From a virus, in the IMG/VR virus record IMGVR_UViG_3300025410_000074, positions 1 to 28,092 of that record: a DNA stretch of 28,092 bases, one strand, 5' to 3'. This document shows positions 6,595-17,100 of this stretch, piece after piece (within the stretch, counting starts at the first letter, position 1; the number at the start of each line of letters is the position of its first letter). The position numbers and the translations under genes are program-made. A model generated the notes under the pieces. The model had not been told where the DNA came from, did no database searches, and saw nothing but the letters and a program-made list of their open reading frames with translations.

Positions 6595-8460
6595 ATGAGT
6601 CTACCTTTGATTGCAAAGCACTTAGAGAAGCACGGACGTGGTGAAGACACCCATCTGGTTCATATGACCACTGGTGAGCTTCAAGCCATGCAGAATCTGG
6701 CGCAAAAGCACGGTGGATCACTCACCATCAACCCCCATACTGGATTACCTGAAGCAGGCTTTTTAAGTTCTGTTTTGCCTATGGCGCTTGGAGCTGCTGC
6801 TTCTGCTTTCCTTGGTCCTGAGATGATGCCTCTTGTGGCTGGCGGTATCGGTCTGGCTGACTATGCCATGACGGGTAGCTTGACCCAAGGTTTGATGGCT
6901 GGTCTTGGCGCTTGGGGCGGTGGAGAACTGGCAGGTAGTTTGGCTGATGCAGGATTGAATACAACTGTTCAATCAGGTGGCGATGAAGCTGCTAAACAAT
7001 TTGCACAAAATCAAGCGGCTGCTCAAACAGGACCAAACGCATTAACAAATTATTCAATGGATACTGCTGGCAATCCAACAGTTATCCCAAATACAAACAC
7101 TCCAGCTAACATTGCTGGCAATCAGATTGGCAGCATGAATAATCTTACTTCTGATCAAATCAGAGGTTTCCAAGATCAACTTGCAGTACCCGGATCTAAT
7201 CCTGCTGACGTGGTTCGTTCTGCAGGAGCTGCTAACGCTGCATTCAATGCTGAAGCCAACCCAATGACAACAATGGGTCAAGGTATTTCGAATGCTCAAG
7301 GAACTGGAGCTGTTGATTCGTTGAAAAACTTTGGCCAGTTTGCTAAAAACAACATGGCAGGTATGGCTGCTTTGGCCAATGCCGGATTGTCTGGTCTGGG
7401 TGCTTACAACCAACTATCTGTTCCCGGCGTTCAAACGGCATCCAACCCATTTGGCTTGAAGACAATTCCCAAGGATGCCAATGGCAATCCTATCTTCAAT
7501 CCCATGTTGCCTGCTCAGCCTAGCCCACACTATCAGGCTCAGTATCCCAACTACCAACAGAATCCTTACCAAGGCGTAGTGTCAGCTGCTGATGGTGGCC
7601 AAATGCAGTCTGGGGCTATCAACGGCGACTCTAATGGCATGTTGGCTTACACGCCTTCACTGATGCAAAACCAAAATACGCCTCAGTCTACGATGTTGAG
7701 CAACACTTACAACATCCCCAGCCAGATGCCTGTTGGGAATATGCAAACGGCCAACTCCATGACTCCCATGGATAACCGTTACACAGGTTTGCCCATGAAG
7801 ATGAATCTGGGCGGCGTAACAAGGATGGCCAGCGGATCTGATCCATATGGCCAAGAGTTAAGTGCTGCTCAAGAGATGATGGCAGGTTTACAGGCAGCGA
7901 CAAAACGTCCTGTTTTAGAACAAGGCCAAGCTCCAGATGTTGGCGTTTATCAACTCAACAACACTGACTATGCTCAAACATCTCCTATTGCTTTGATCAA
8001 GAAAAGCAAGATTGGCGTAGCCAAAGGTCTGCAACCTACAGCAAATCTGGGTGATTACGAGATCAAACCAGCTGCCCAAGCGCAAGCTGAAGCGATGGCG
8101 CAACAAGACATTGCTCAGAATTCACAGATGCCTACGACTGCCAAAGAAGGCGGTTTGATGGCTCACAAACATATTGTGGATGGACATCTGGGAGCTTACT
8201 CGGACGGTGGCCATTTGCTCAAAGGACCCGGAGATGGTGTAAGCGATGGAATTCCTGCCACAATTGGCGGCAAGCAACCTGCTCGTCTGGCTGACGGGGA
8301 GTTTGTGATCCCAGCTCGTATTGTTTCTGAACTCGGTAATGGAAGCACAGATGCAGGCGCAAAACGTCTGTATGCCATGATGGATCGCATCAAGGCTGCT
8401 CGTGCCAAATCAAAGGACATTGCGGCTGACACCAAAGCCTACAAATACCTACCAGCATGA
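6595..8460 (+). CDS. Virion-associated protein with Gly/Ala-rich helices and GEFVIPA domain
   Basis: A 621-residue protein beginning LPLIAKHLEKHGRGEDTHLV and then a metal-free helix-turn segment. Residues 55-120 are Gly/Ala-rich and hydrophobic (VLPMALGAAASAFLGPEMMP, MAGLGAWGGGELAG), a composition seen in internal or ejected virion proteins that enter membranes. The middle (130-520) is Asn/Gln/Pro/Met-rich low complexity. Residues 540-600 carry the domain GPGDGVSDGIPATIGGKQPA then RLADGEFVIPARIVSELGNG, which recurs near the C-terminus of many phage tail and internal proteins. The tail ends KAYKYLPA. AGGTG precedes the ATG. The stop overlaps the acetyltransferase start (ATGA), so the two are co-translated. 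A structural or ejection role is inferred from composition and position. Confidence 0.65.
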   Translation: MSLPLIAKHLEKHGRGEDTHLVHMTTGELQAMQNLAQKHGGSLTINPHTGLPEAGFLSSVLPMALGAAASAFLGPEMMPLVAGGIGLADYAMTGSLTQGLMAGLGAWGGGELAGSLADAGLNTTVQSGGDEAAKQFAQNQAAAQTGPNALTNYSMDTAGNPTVIPNTNTPANIAGNQIGSMNNLTSDQIRGFQDQLAVPGSNPADVVRSAGAANAAFNAEANPMTTMGQGISNAQGTGAVDSLKNFGQFAKNNMAGMAALANAGLSGLGAYNQLSVPGVQTASNPFGLKTIPKDANGNPIFNPMLPAQPSPHYQAQYPNYQQNPYQGVVSAADGGQMQSGAINGDSNGMLAYTPSLMQNQNTPQSTMLSNTYNIPSQMPVGNMQTANSMTPMDNRYTGLPMKMNLGGVTRMASGSDPYGQELSAAQEMMAGLQAATKRPVLEQGQAPDVGVYQLNNTDYAQTSPIALIKKSKIGVAKGLQPTANLGDYEIKPAAQAQAEAMAQQDIAQNSQMPTTAKEGGLMAHKHIVDGHLGAYSDGGHLLKGPGDGVSDGIPATIGGKQPARLADGEFVIPARIVSELGNGSTDAGAKRLYAMMDRIKAARAKSKDIAADTKAYKYLPA

Positions 8461-8903
8461 TCATTTACGAAGACGTCGATGGTTTTAAGTTTCTGAAAGA
8501 GTTCGAACAGCTCTTTCCGGAACACTACGAAGAGCTTTGTGTCACAAAAGATTACCCTTATGAGCCGGACTACGATGCTTATAAGAACTTGGCAAATTCA
8601 GGGATGCTGCGCTGCATCACTTGTAGAAGCGACGAGAAGTTGATTGGATACATCATCTTTGTCATTGCTCCGCATATGCACTACAAGTCATGTAAGACAG
8701 CGTTTGAAGACATTTACTTTGTGACCAAAGAGTATCGCAAAGGCCGTGTCGGAATCAAACTTTTTCAATACGCAGAACAGGTATTGAAAGATCGCGGTGT
8801 TAATCGCATCGTGATGCACACGAAGATACATCTAGACAACAGTCGTTTGTTTGAGTATCTTGGTTACAAATGGACAGACAAAGTATTCACAAAGATGTTG
8901 TAA
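8457..8903 (+). CDS. GNAT-family N-acetyltransferase
   Basis: A 148-residue protein with the GNAT fold order. Beta strands (LRCITCRSDEKLIGYIIFVI) lead into motif A, DIYFVTKEYRKGRVGIKLFQ, where R-K-G-R-V-G binds the pyrophosphate of acetyl-CoA. An amphipathic helix (YAEQVLKDRGVNRIVMHT) follows, and the C-terminal motif B has the classic SRLFEYLGYKWTDKVF ending. It probably transfers an acetyl group from acetyl-CoA to a protein amine; the substrate is unknown. It overlaps the upstream virion gene by four bases and ends eight bases before the next one, so it is expressed with structural proteins rather than with early genes. Acetyltransferases occur in virion modules of some podoviruses. A role in modifying virion or host proteins late in infection is only an inference. 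Confidence 0.85.
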   Translation: MIIYEDVDGFKFLKEFEQLFPEHYEELCVTKDYPYEPDYDAYKNLANSGMLRCITCRSDEKLIGYIIFVIAPHMHYKSCKTAFEDIYFVTKEYRKGRVGIKLFQYAEQVLKDRGVNRIVMHTKIHLDNSRLFEYLGYKWTDKVFTKML

Positions 8904-8911
8904 GGACAGAT

Positions 8912-11161
8912 ATGTATTCAAAACGCCAACTCTACGCCTTGGGAGAACCTTTTGGGGATAGCGCCACCATGCGTAAAGTAGGCGGTGGTCGTATCTATGG
9001 GGGCGGTGGCAATCAGCAACAACAGCCTACCCAGACAACAGTCCAGAACACCAATATTCCTGACTATGCACAGCCATACGTCAGCAATATGCTGAATGCT
9101 GCACAGGCACAGATCTTTAACCCATCCATGACGGGGTTTAATGCTTACACGCCTTACAGCAACAACCCACAAGACTACGTAGCAGGCTTTAGCCCACTGC
9201 AACAACAAGCACAATCTTCTGCGGCCAATTTACAAACGCCGGGACAATTTGGCGCGGCTACAGGTTTGACAGGCATGGGTGCTATGCAGATGGGTCGTTT
9301 GGGCAACCAAATGGGTCAAGCTGGCAATATGTATGCACAACAAGCTACGAACCCATATGCAACGCAAGCGTACATGTCTCCTTATGAAAATGACGTGATC
9401 AACCAGCAATTGGCTGAAAACGCACGTCAATATGGCATTCAAGGCGTGGGTGAGCAAGCTGCTGCTACGTCTGCTGGAGCCTTTGGTGGAAGCCGTGAAG
9501 CGTTGATGAACGCAGAAAACACTCGCAACCAAAACATTCAAGCTAACAATATCACGGCTACAGGTCTGCAAAACGCTTTCCAAAACGCACAACAAGCACA
9601 GCAGTTTGGTGCTAATCTGGGTTTGCAAGGACAGCAGGCTCAGTTGGGTGCTTTGCAAGGTCAGATGTCCGGCGCAAATCAGTTGGCCAATATTGGCAAC
9701 CAGCAACTTGGTGCTCAGCAAAGTATTTTGGGAACTCAAAACCAGTTGGGTGCTCAACAACAAAACCAACAGCAAAACGTTATCAACCAAGCCGTTCAAA
9801 ACTATGCAACGGCTCAGCAGTATCCATTCATGCAATTGGGTCTGCTCAACTCGATGTTGCGTGGCCTGCCCATGCAGCAATCGTCTACGTCCATGTATCA
9901 GGCTGCTCCTAGCACTGTGTCCCAGCTCGGTGGCTTGGGTATTGCTGGCTTGGGTGCAGCGTCTATGTACAACACTGCAACAGGCAGTCACGCTAGTGGC
10001 GGTCAGGTCACATCTATGTCCGTTGGCGGTGCTGTGCCAATGAACATGATGAGTGATCAGCAGCTCCAACAAGTCCAACAAAACCCAGCTTCCAGCCCAA
10101 TTGCTAAACTGGATGCTGCAGGACTGTCTCAGCTGCACGGCTACATCCATAACAATCCACAGGCTGGTCAAGCCATGGCTGCCCCCCAACAGATGGCACC
10201 TCGATCTGGCGTGGCTGCAATTGGTACTGGCGAGATGACCAACATGGCTGGTGGCGGCATCATTGCGTTTGCTGAAGCTGGTGAGGTTAAAGAAAAACCA
10301 GAAAAACTTGATTTGAAATCTATCCTTGCAGACCGTTTTGCTGAAGAGAAAAAAGGCGAAGGCACGGTTACAAATCTTTACAAACCCATGCGTGAAGCGC
10401 AGGAAAAAGAAATTGCACAAAACAGGGCAATGATCTTGCCTGAGATGGCGACTCGTTTTGGTTTGGGATTGATGACTTCACCCGGCGGCACAGGTGGTAA
10501 TTTGCTGCAACGCACATTGGCTGACGTTGGTAAGTCTGGTTTGGGTGCTGTGCAAGGTATGACTCAGGCTCAAAAAGAAATCCAAGCAGAACAAAAAGGA
10601 TTACAAGCAGGCACGATTGAAGCTGCCAAAGCAGACCAAGCACGTCGTGACGCTTTGACCGGCAACTTGATCAATGTGGTCGGACAAGAAGAAACCAAAA
10701 AAATCGGGTTGGCTCAGATTGCAGCTAACAAACAATTGCAACTGTCTATTCAACAACAGGCTCTGGCGCAAAAAGCATCTTTTGATTATGCAAATCTTGT
10801 AAACAAATTTTACACAGACAACTTGAATAATGACAATAAACAATACAAGTTTGCTGGTGAAGAAGGCAGAAAACAAGCCATGGAAGATGCTCAAAAAGAG
10901 GCTTGGGGTATGCAAAGTCCTATCCAAAGAAGTTTGATTGGTGGCACTATGCCCGGCACTCAGGACAATCCTGCCCTTCAAAAAGCACCTGCACCCGGAG
11001 CTGCTCCTGCACCCGGAGCTGCTCCTGCACCCGGAGCTTCTACAGCGCCACCAGCTGCTCCTGCACAGTCAGTGATAAAAACTTTGCCGTCAACCCCCGG
11101 CGGTAGTTTAAGATGGGACCCTACCGCTAATGGCGGTAAAGGTGGGGTAGTTCCAACTTAA
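8912..11161 (+). CDS. Gln/Ala-rich virion-associated protein
   Basis: A 749-residue protein. The frame is open from 8870, but ATG 8912 has AAGGA at the right distance and begins MYSKRQLYALGEPFGDSATM, an opening I associate with phage structural proteins, so I use it. Residues 20-60 are Gly/Gln-rich. Residues 60-340 are Gln/Asn/Ala-rich helices (Q-x-G-A-x-L-G-x-Q-G-x-Q patterns), suggestive of a long oligomeric or injected protein. Residues 365-455 hold Gly-rich turns (SGGQVTSMSVGGAVP, then MAGGGIIAFAEAGEV). Residues 460-670 are a charged helical domain. The C-terminus contains three APGA repeats and a Pro/Ala tail. No signal peptide or catalytic motif is seen. Its position between GNAT and the giant gene suggests an internal virion or tail role. 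Confidence 0.65.
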   Translation: MYSKRQLYALGEPFGDSATMRKVGGGRIYGGGGNQQQQPTQTTVQNTNIPDYAQPYVSNMLNAAQAQIFNPSMTGFNAYTPYSNNPQDYVAGFSPLQQQAQSSAANLQTPGQFGAATGLTGMGAMQMGRLGNQMGQAGNMYAQQATNPYATQAYMSPYENDVINQQLAENARQYGIQGVGEQAAATSAGAFGGSREALMNAENTRNQNIQANNITATGLQNAFQNAQQAQQFGANLGLQGQQAQLGALQGQMSGANQLANIGNQQLGAQQSILGTQNQLGAQQQNQQQNVINQAVQNYATAQQYPFMQLGLLNSMLRGLPMQQSSTSMYQAAPSTVSQLGGLGIAGLGAASMYNTATGSHASGGQVTSMSVGGAVPMNMMSDQQLQQVQQNPASSPIAKLDAAGLSQLHGYIHNNPQAGQAMAAPQQMAPRSGVAAIGTGEMTNMAGGGIIAFAEAGEVKEKPEKLDLKSILADRFAEEKKGEGTVTNLYKPMREAQEKEIAQNRAMILPEMATRFGLGLMTSPGGTGGNLLQRTLADVGKSGLGAVQGMTQAQKEIQAEQKGLQAGTIEAAKADQARRDALTGNLINVVGQEETKKIGLAQIAANKQLQLSIQQQALAQKASFDYANLVNKFYTDNLNNDNKQYKFAGEEGRKQAMEDAQKEAWGMQSPIQRSLIGGTMPGTQDNPALQKAPAPGAAPAPGAAPAPGASTAPPAAPAQSVIKTLPSTPGGSLRWDPTANGGKGGVVPT
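10988..11041 (+). repeat. Three tandem 18-bp repeats coding PAPGAA
   Basis: Three exact-length 18-bp units (10988-11005, 11006-11023, 11024-11041) read cctgcacccggagctgct; the third differs by one base (g to t near its end). They stay in frame and give a P-A-P-G-A-A linker near the C-terminus of the Gln-rich virion protein. Such in-frame units can expand or contract by slippage or recombination. Confidence 0.95.
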
Positions 11162-11172
11162 AAAGACAAATC

Positions 11173-14100
11173 ATGCCATCAGTAAACATCCCAAATGTCG
11201 GAGTTGTTCAATTTCCTGACACGATGTCTCTTGATGAGATTTCGAATGTCATTCAAACACAAATCATTCCTAATGCACCGCACCCAGTAGGCGGCGATCA
11301 ACCCGGATCCACTGGTGTAGCTGACACAATTCAAAGATCTTTAGAAACGGGTCTTGGTGCATTTGGCTTGCAAGGTCTGGCGCAAGGACCATCCCCATTA
11401 ATTGGCTCTGCAGCCAAAGGGATAAAAGCACTTGGAGATTTTGGTGCTCAATATCAATTAAGCGAATTGATGCCTATCCAGCAAGATAGGAAAGAAAAAT
11501 ACGGTCAAAACTACGAAAAAGCTCCTGAAAACAAAAAAGCTGAATTTTTGGCAACAGATGCAGCTATCAATAAATACCTTGGACAGTTAAAGCAAACCGA
11601 ATCTGATGTTCAAGCCATTGAACAAAAGTATGGCAAAGATCCGCTTTCCAAAAAGATTGACAAACTAGAACAAACTAAAGATTTTCAACAAGCGTCTGGT
11701 CTTGATCAGGCAAAGATGGTTGGTAAAGAGTATCTCAAAAACATTGATGAGATGCCTGCCTACGTTGCAAACGTTGGATTGAGCAGCCTGCCACAGTCAA
11801 TTGCCATGGCTGTAACTGCACGTCTGGGTTTTAAAGGTGCTGGTACATCTGGTGCTGTGATGGGTGGAGGCATGTCTTCTGCTTTGATGGAATACAGCCA
11901 AGAATATGTTGACTTGCGCGAACAAGGTTTCACTCATGATGATGCAAGCAAAAAGGCTGCCGTCAAATCTGGCGTAATTGGTCTATTAGATGCTGCATCT
12001 CTTGGATCGGCTGGTCATGCTGCCGAGAAAATTTTTGATAACGTTGCTAAAAATGCTTGGAAAGAAACAGCAAAAGACGTTGCTAAAGAACTTCCAAAAC
12101 AAGCCTTATTGGGTGCGGCTGGCGAAGGTCTTGGTTCTTATACAAGCAGCCAACCAGTTAACGCACGTGCTATTTTTGAAGAAGCATTGGGTGAAGTTGC
12201 TGGTGCTCCCGGCGAGGCGTTGTCTACTTTCACTGGTAAAGTAAACCAACCCAAAGCGCAACCAACTGCTGTTGCTCCTGTTGCTCCTATTGCGCCTGCT
12301 GCACCAGCTCCTACTGCATCACTTCCTCCACAGGTAAGTTCTGGCTTGGTTTCTCCTGAAGATCTGGAGCAGCCTGTTGCCCCAGTGGTTCCTACAGTTG
12401 CACCAAAGGTTGAAGCAGCTGCTCCGGAGAAAAAATCTGAAGTTGTTCATGCTATCCCCATGGGTGAGAACACCGAGTATCAGGTCATCAAAACTCCTAC
12501 TGGATACACTGCCAATCTTTTTGACAAAGACTCTGGTAACTATGTTTCAGGATCAACCCGCATATTTAAGACAGATAAATTTGGGGATCAAGCAGAAACC
12601 AAAGCAATGGAGTTTGTGGCTAAAGAGGCAGAAAAAGCCAAGCCATACATGGCTCCAGAAACAAAGCCTATTGAAATTAAAGGCGAAGAGCTAGAAGACA
12701 AGCTAGTTGAGAAGGGTATTCCTATCAGCAGCAGCCAAGATGCTCACAAACTGTTTTCTGATGGCCACCCAGTCTATGGCTTGCATGAACAATCTGAAGA
12801 GCCTCACCTCATTCGTTCAGCTACTGAGCTGGATACCTATGCGCCTGATCAACTGATTGCTTTGCCCAAACAAGAAGCCGTTGCTCCAGTTGTCAAAGCT
12901 GAAGAGCAGCCAACCAAAAAAGTTGAATCTGTTGTGCCAGTTGGATTCCGTTATACATTGTTGGAAAGCCCTGCTTACGAAGGTTTAACTCCATTATCTT
13001 TGGATGATGCAGATTTTGAATTGGAGGCTTTAGAAGACAACGCCAAACGTGGTCGAATGACCCCCCAAAGATTTGCTGAATCTGAAATTGGAAAAAGATT
13101 AAATACAGGTCAAATAACACAAATTTACGAAGGATTAAGAAATGATCCTGTTGGAACAATTCAAGAATTACGCAAAAATATTTCTTCAGAAACAAAAACA
13201 ACAGAAGAAAAACCTGTTGAGGAGCCTACACCAGCAGCTACACCTTTAGCGGAGGCTGAAAAGCCAGTTGAGACTCCACAAGCTGAAGAAAAACCAGCGG
13301 AAGAAACAAAAACGCCACTGGAGATTAAAGATAAAGATCTCCAAGGGAAGTATGCTGGCATTGAAGATGCAGATGGTTTTACTGGATCAGGAGACGAAGA
13401 AACAGCTTGGTACAAGCCAAGCACGGGTGAACTAATCAACAAAGGTGTAGATGGAACTCCAGTTCAACATTACGCCGGGGATGTGACGCCACAAGGTTTG
13501 ACAAACGTCACGCCAATCAATACTGCTCAAGAAGCACAAGATGCTATTGATGCTGGCAAGTCATTTGCCACGGCAGAAGTTGGCCAAGAAGTTGCCAAGC
13601 CAATTCCTAAGACAAAAGCTGAGATAAACCAAGAGCGTCAACAGGCCAAGAAAGCTGCTGCACAGGCAGCCAAACCTGTCATCGGCGTTGAGTCTTTGGC
13701 AGAACTGGGCGAAGAACCAAAATACGATTTGGCAACACCTGAAGGTAAGTTCAAACTAGCTCAGTCGGTTAGTGCTCACTTACTTGCAGGCAATGGATTT
13801 GCAGGCATCAACGAAGCGCGTAAGTTCATTGCTGACTTGACAGGCCAGAAGGTCGAAGCAAACACTGCGTCTGCCAAGCAGGCTGATGAGGCCGTGGAAG
13901 TTGGTGTTGTTTTGGCTGCACGTGAGATTGTTCAAAGCGGAGAAAGCAAAGACAAGATCTATGACCGTCTGGTAGATCTGTATAGCCGCCAGCCCAATCT
14001 GGCCGTGCGTTCATCCACCAGTGTGCGTGAACAGGCTTACTCCACCCCTGCTCCTTTGGCTTATGTGGCCAGTGAATTGGCAGGTATCAACGACAAGACC

Positions 14101-17100
14101 ACCGTTTACGAGCCAACAGCTGGTAACGGCATGTTGCTCATTGCAGCAGATCCCAAGAACGTCAAGGCCAACGAGCTGAACTCAACCCGTTTTGAGATGC
14201 TCAAGAAATTGTTGCCAGGCGCAGAAGTGGTCAACAAGAACGCTATCAGCTATGACCCAGAGCTGAGTGACGTGGTGATTGCCAACCCACCCTTTGGGGC
14301 TACTGGCGAGACGTACACGATTGAAGGCAAAAACACACGAGAAATCGACCATGCCATCGTTTACAAAGCGTTAACAAGGATGCCGGCCAATGGTCGTGCC
14401 GTTTTGATCGTGGGTGGTGTTCGTGCGGAGAATGAAGAAGCCCGTCGTGAAGCCTACCGCGCAGCCCAGAAACGCAACTTCTACTACAACCTGTACAAAG
14501 AGTACAACGTGGTGGATCACTTCTCTGTCAGCGGCGATATGTACACCAAGCAGGGTGCAAGCTACCCCGTGGATGTCATTGTCATTGACGGCAAAGGCCA
14601 ATCACAACGTAACTTACCGGCAGCAGATCTGCCACAACAGATTGGTTCATACGAAGAACTGAAGGAGAAACTCAATGAACGCATGGTACCCAGAGAAAAT
14701 ATCAGCACCAGCGGAGCTAACGTCAGTGCTGCTCCCGCAGGGGCAGGTAAGCCAGAACGATTGGGTGAACGCCCTAGCAGACAGGGTAATGAGCCTAGTG
14801 CTGAAGGAGCCAAACCCACAGCAGGCGGCAGACCAAGCGTGTCTGAAAATGGCGCTGGCGAACGTGGACAACCCAAACCAGCTGGGACAAGCGTTAGTGC
14901 TGAACAACCTAGACCTGCTAACGAACCTGAACGTGGCGGCAATCGAGGACCCGTTTCCGGCGCAGGTGAACAAGTCGGACCCAGTGGCCGAGCAGGCAAT
15001 GAACGAAACGAGCCTACAGGATTGGGTGGACCTAGCGTTGTCTCAGGTACACGAGTCGAGTCTGGATTAAAAGATCGACGTGGCCAAGAAACAGAAACTG
15101 GCCATCAAGTTGCTTACGAACCTCATTCAAACGCCTCATCTGTTGGTACATTGGTGCCACGGGCGATGGCCCAGTCCATCAACAATTCTCTTGATGAAGT
15201 TGAACGCAGCGTTGGAAACGTAGACGATTATGTGGCTGAAGCTCTGGAAATGGATCCAGAAACTTTGCGTGAGAAGTTCTCTGCGGAACAGATTGATGCC
15301 TTGACTCTGGCCATTCGTAATGCCGAGGCAGGTAAAGGCTTCATCATTGGCGACCAGACCGGTATCGGTAAAGGCCGTGTGGTGGCTGCCATGATCCGCT
15401 ACGCTTTGGTTCACGACAAGACCCCAATATTTGTTACTGAGAGGCCCAACCTGTACTCGGACATGATCCGAGACTTGGACGATATTGGGATGACCAAAGA
15501 ATTAGCACTTGACACCAACAAGCCAAAGATCTTTATTACTAACAGTACTGGATCAATCCCTTATACATTGTTGCGTAATGTCAATGGTGAAGTTACAGAA
15601 AACACTCTAATTCTGAAAGCTCCTAAGTCCGGCAAGGATTTGGATGGAGTGATGAAGGAGATGAAAGATAGTTTGGGTGATTACAAGGTGATATTCACTA
15701 CGTATAACCAGATGCAAACTGTTAAAGGTGAAGAAACTGAACGTCAACGGTTTATCAAGCACTGGGGTGCTGGTAACTACATGATCTTTGATGAAAGCCA
15801 CAACGCTGGTGGATCAGGCGAAACTCAAGCTCGTACCAAAGAACAACGTGAAGCAGAAAAAGAAGGCGAAGGCTTAGCTACTGGCCGTTCAGCATTTGTG
15901 CGTGAACTTGTCAACAATGCTGATAGTACTTTTTTCTCGTCTGCTACATACGCAAAACGCCCCGATGTGATGGATCTTTATGCCAGCACAGATATGAAAC
16001 TGGCCGTTAACAAAATCTCCAAACTTGGTGAAGCGATCAAAAACGGCGGCATTCCTATGCAGCAGATCGTGGCCAACATGCTTACCAAGGCTGGCCAGTA
16101 CATTCGTCGTGAACGTACCTTTGCTGGCGTGTCGTATGACACCGTGGAAGCCAAGGTTGATAAGCAAACCGCTGAGAACATGGCTACATCCATGCGTAAT
16201 GTGTTGGCTTTCTCACGTGCCAAAGAGCTGGTTGTCAAAGAGCTGCAAAAGAGTTTGGACAGATCAGGCGGCAGAGCATCTGCTACTGGTGAGAAAACAC
16301 AAGTTCAAGGTGCATCTTTTGGATCAACGATGCACAACTTGATTAATCAGATGTTGCTTTCTTTGAAAGCCAAATCATCGGTTGACCATGCAATTGCAAG
16401 GCTGAAAGCCGGCGAGAAGGTTGTGATGACCGTCGCCAACACGATGGGTTCGTTCCTGCAAGAATATGCAAATGAGATGGGCATCAAAAATGGTGACCCA
16501 GTGAATTTGTCATTCAAAGATTTGTATTTGCGTTATTTAGAAAAACAACGCATCCTGACAATCAAACCGCCAGGTCAAAAAGAATCTCAAAAATATCGTT
16601 TAACAGATGAAGATATGGGTCCAGAGCTTGTTGCTCAGTACAACAAAATCAAGGACTTCATCGAAAACGCTGGTTTTGGCGAGGCTCCAATCTCTCCCAT
16701 CGACTATATGCACAACGAGCTGCATAAAGCGGGTTACAAAACAGAAGAGATTACGGGACGTACTGAAAAGTTGAACTACCAAAGTGGTATACCAATCTTA
16801 ACGCCTCGTGTTGCAGACATCAAACAGCGTGTCAGTGCTAATCGTGCTTTCAACAATGGCACAGCTGATGTGATCATCTTGAACCAATCTGGGTCTACTG
16901 GTATATCCTTACATGCTTCAGACAAGTTCAATGACAAGCGCAAACGCCACATGATCATTGTTCAGCCTGAAGATAACATTGATACGCACATGCAGATGCT
17001 TGGTCGTGTGCATCGTACAGGTCAGGTGGTTGCTCCTGCTTACTCGCAGATGATGGCTGACATCCCGGCTGAGATGCGTCCAGCTGCGGTGCTGCTCAAG

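Noticed and set aside
8870-8911. 14-residue N-terminal extension of the Gln-rich virion protein
   Set aside because: It overlaps the acetyltransferase end; ATG 8912 has an AAGGA site and a phage-typical N-terminus.
9606-10043. 145-residue forward ORF in an alternative frame
   Set aside because: Trp/Cys/Ser/Leu-rich translation typical of a shadow of Gln/Ala repeats; no good ribosome site.
9230-10420. 396-residue antisense ORF
   Set aside because: It lies opposite the Gln-rich virion gene and its translation is rich in Cys, Phe, His and Leu in a way produced by reverse reading of Gln/Ala codons; no ribosome site or motif.
14562-14999. Minus-strand ORF across the giant gene's linker
   Set aside because: It has a Pro/Gly/Leu/Ser-biased translation, no ribosome site, and is open mainly because the region is poor in stop codons.
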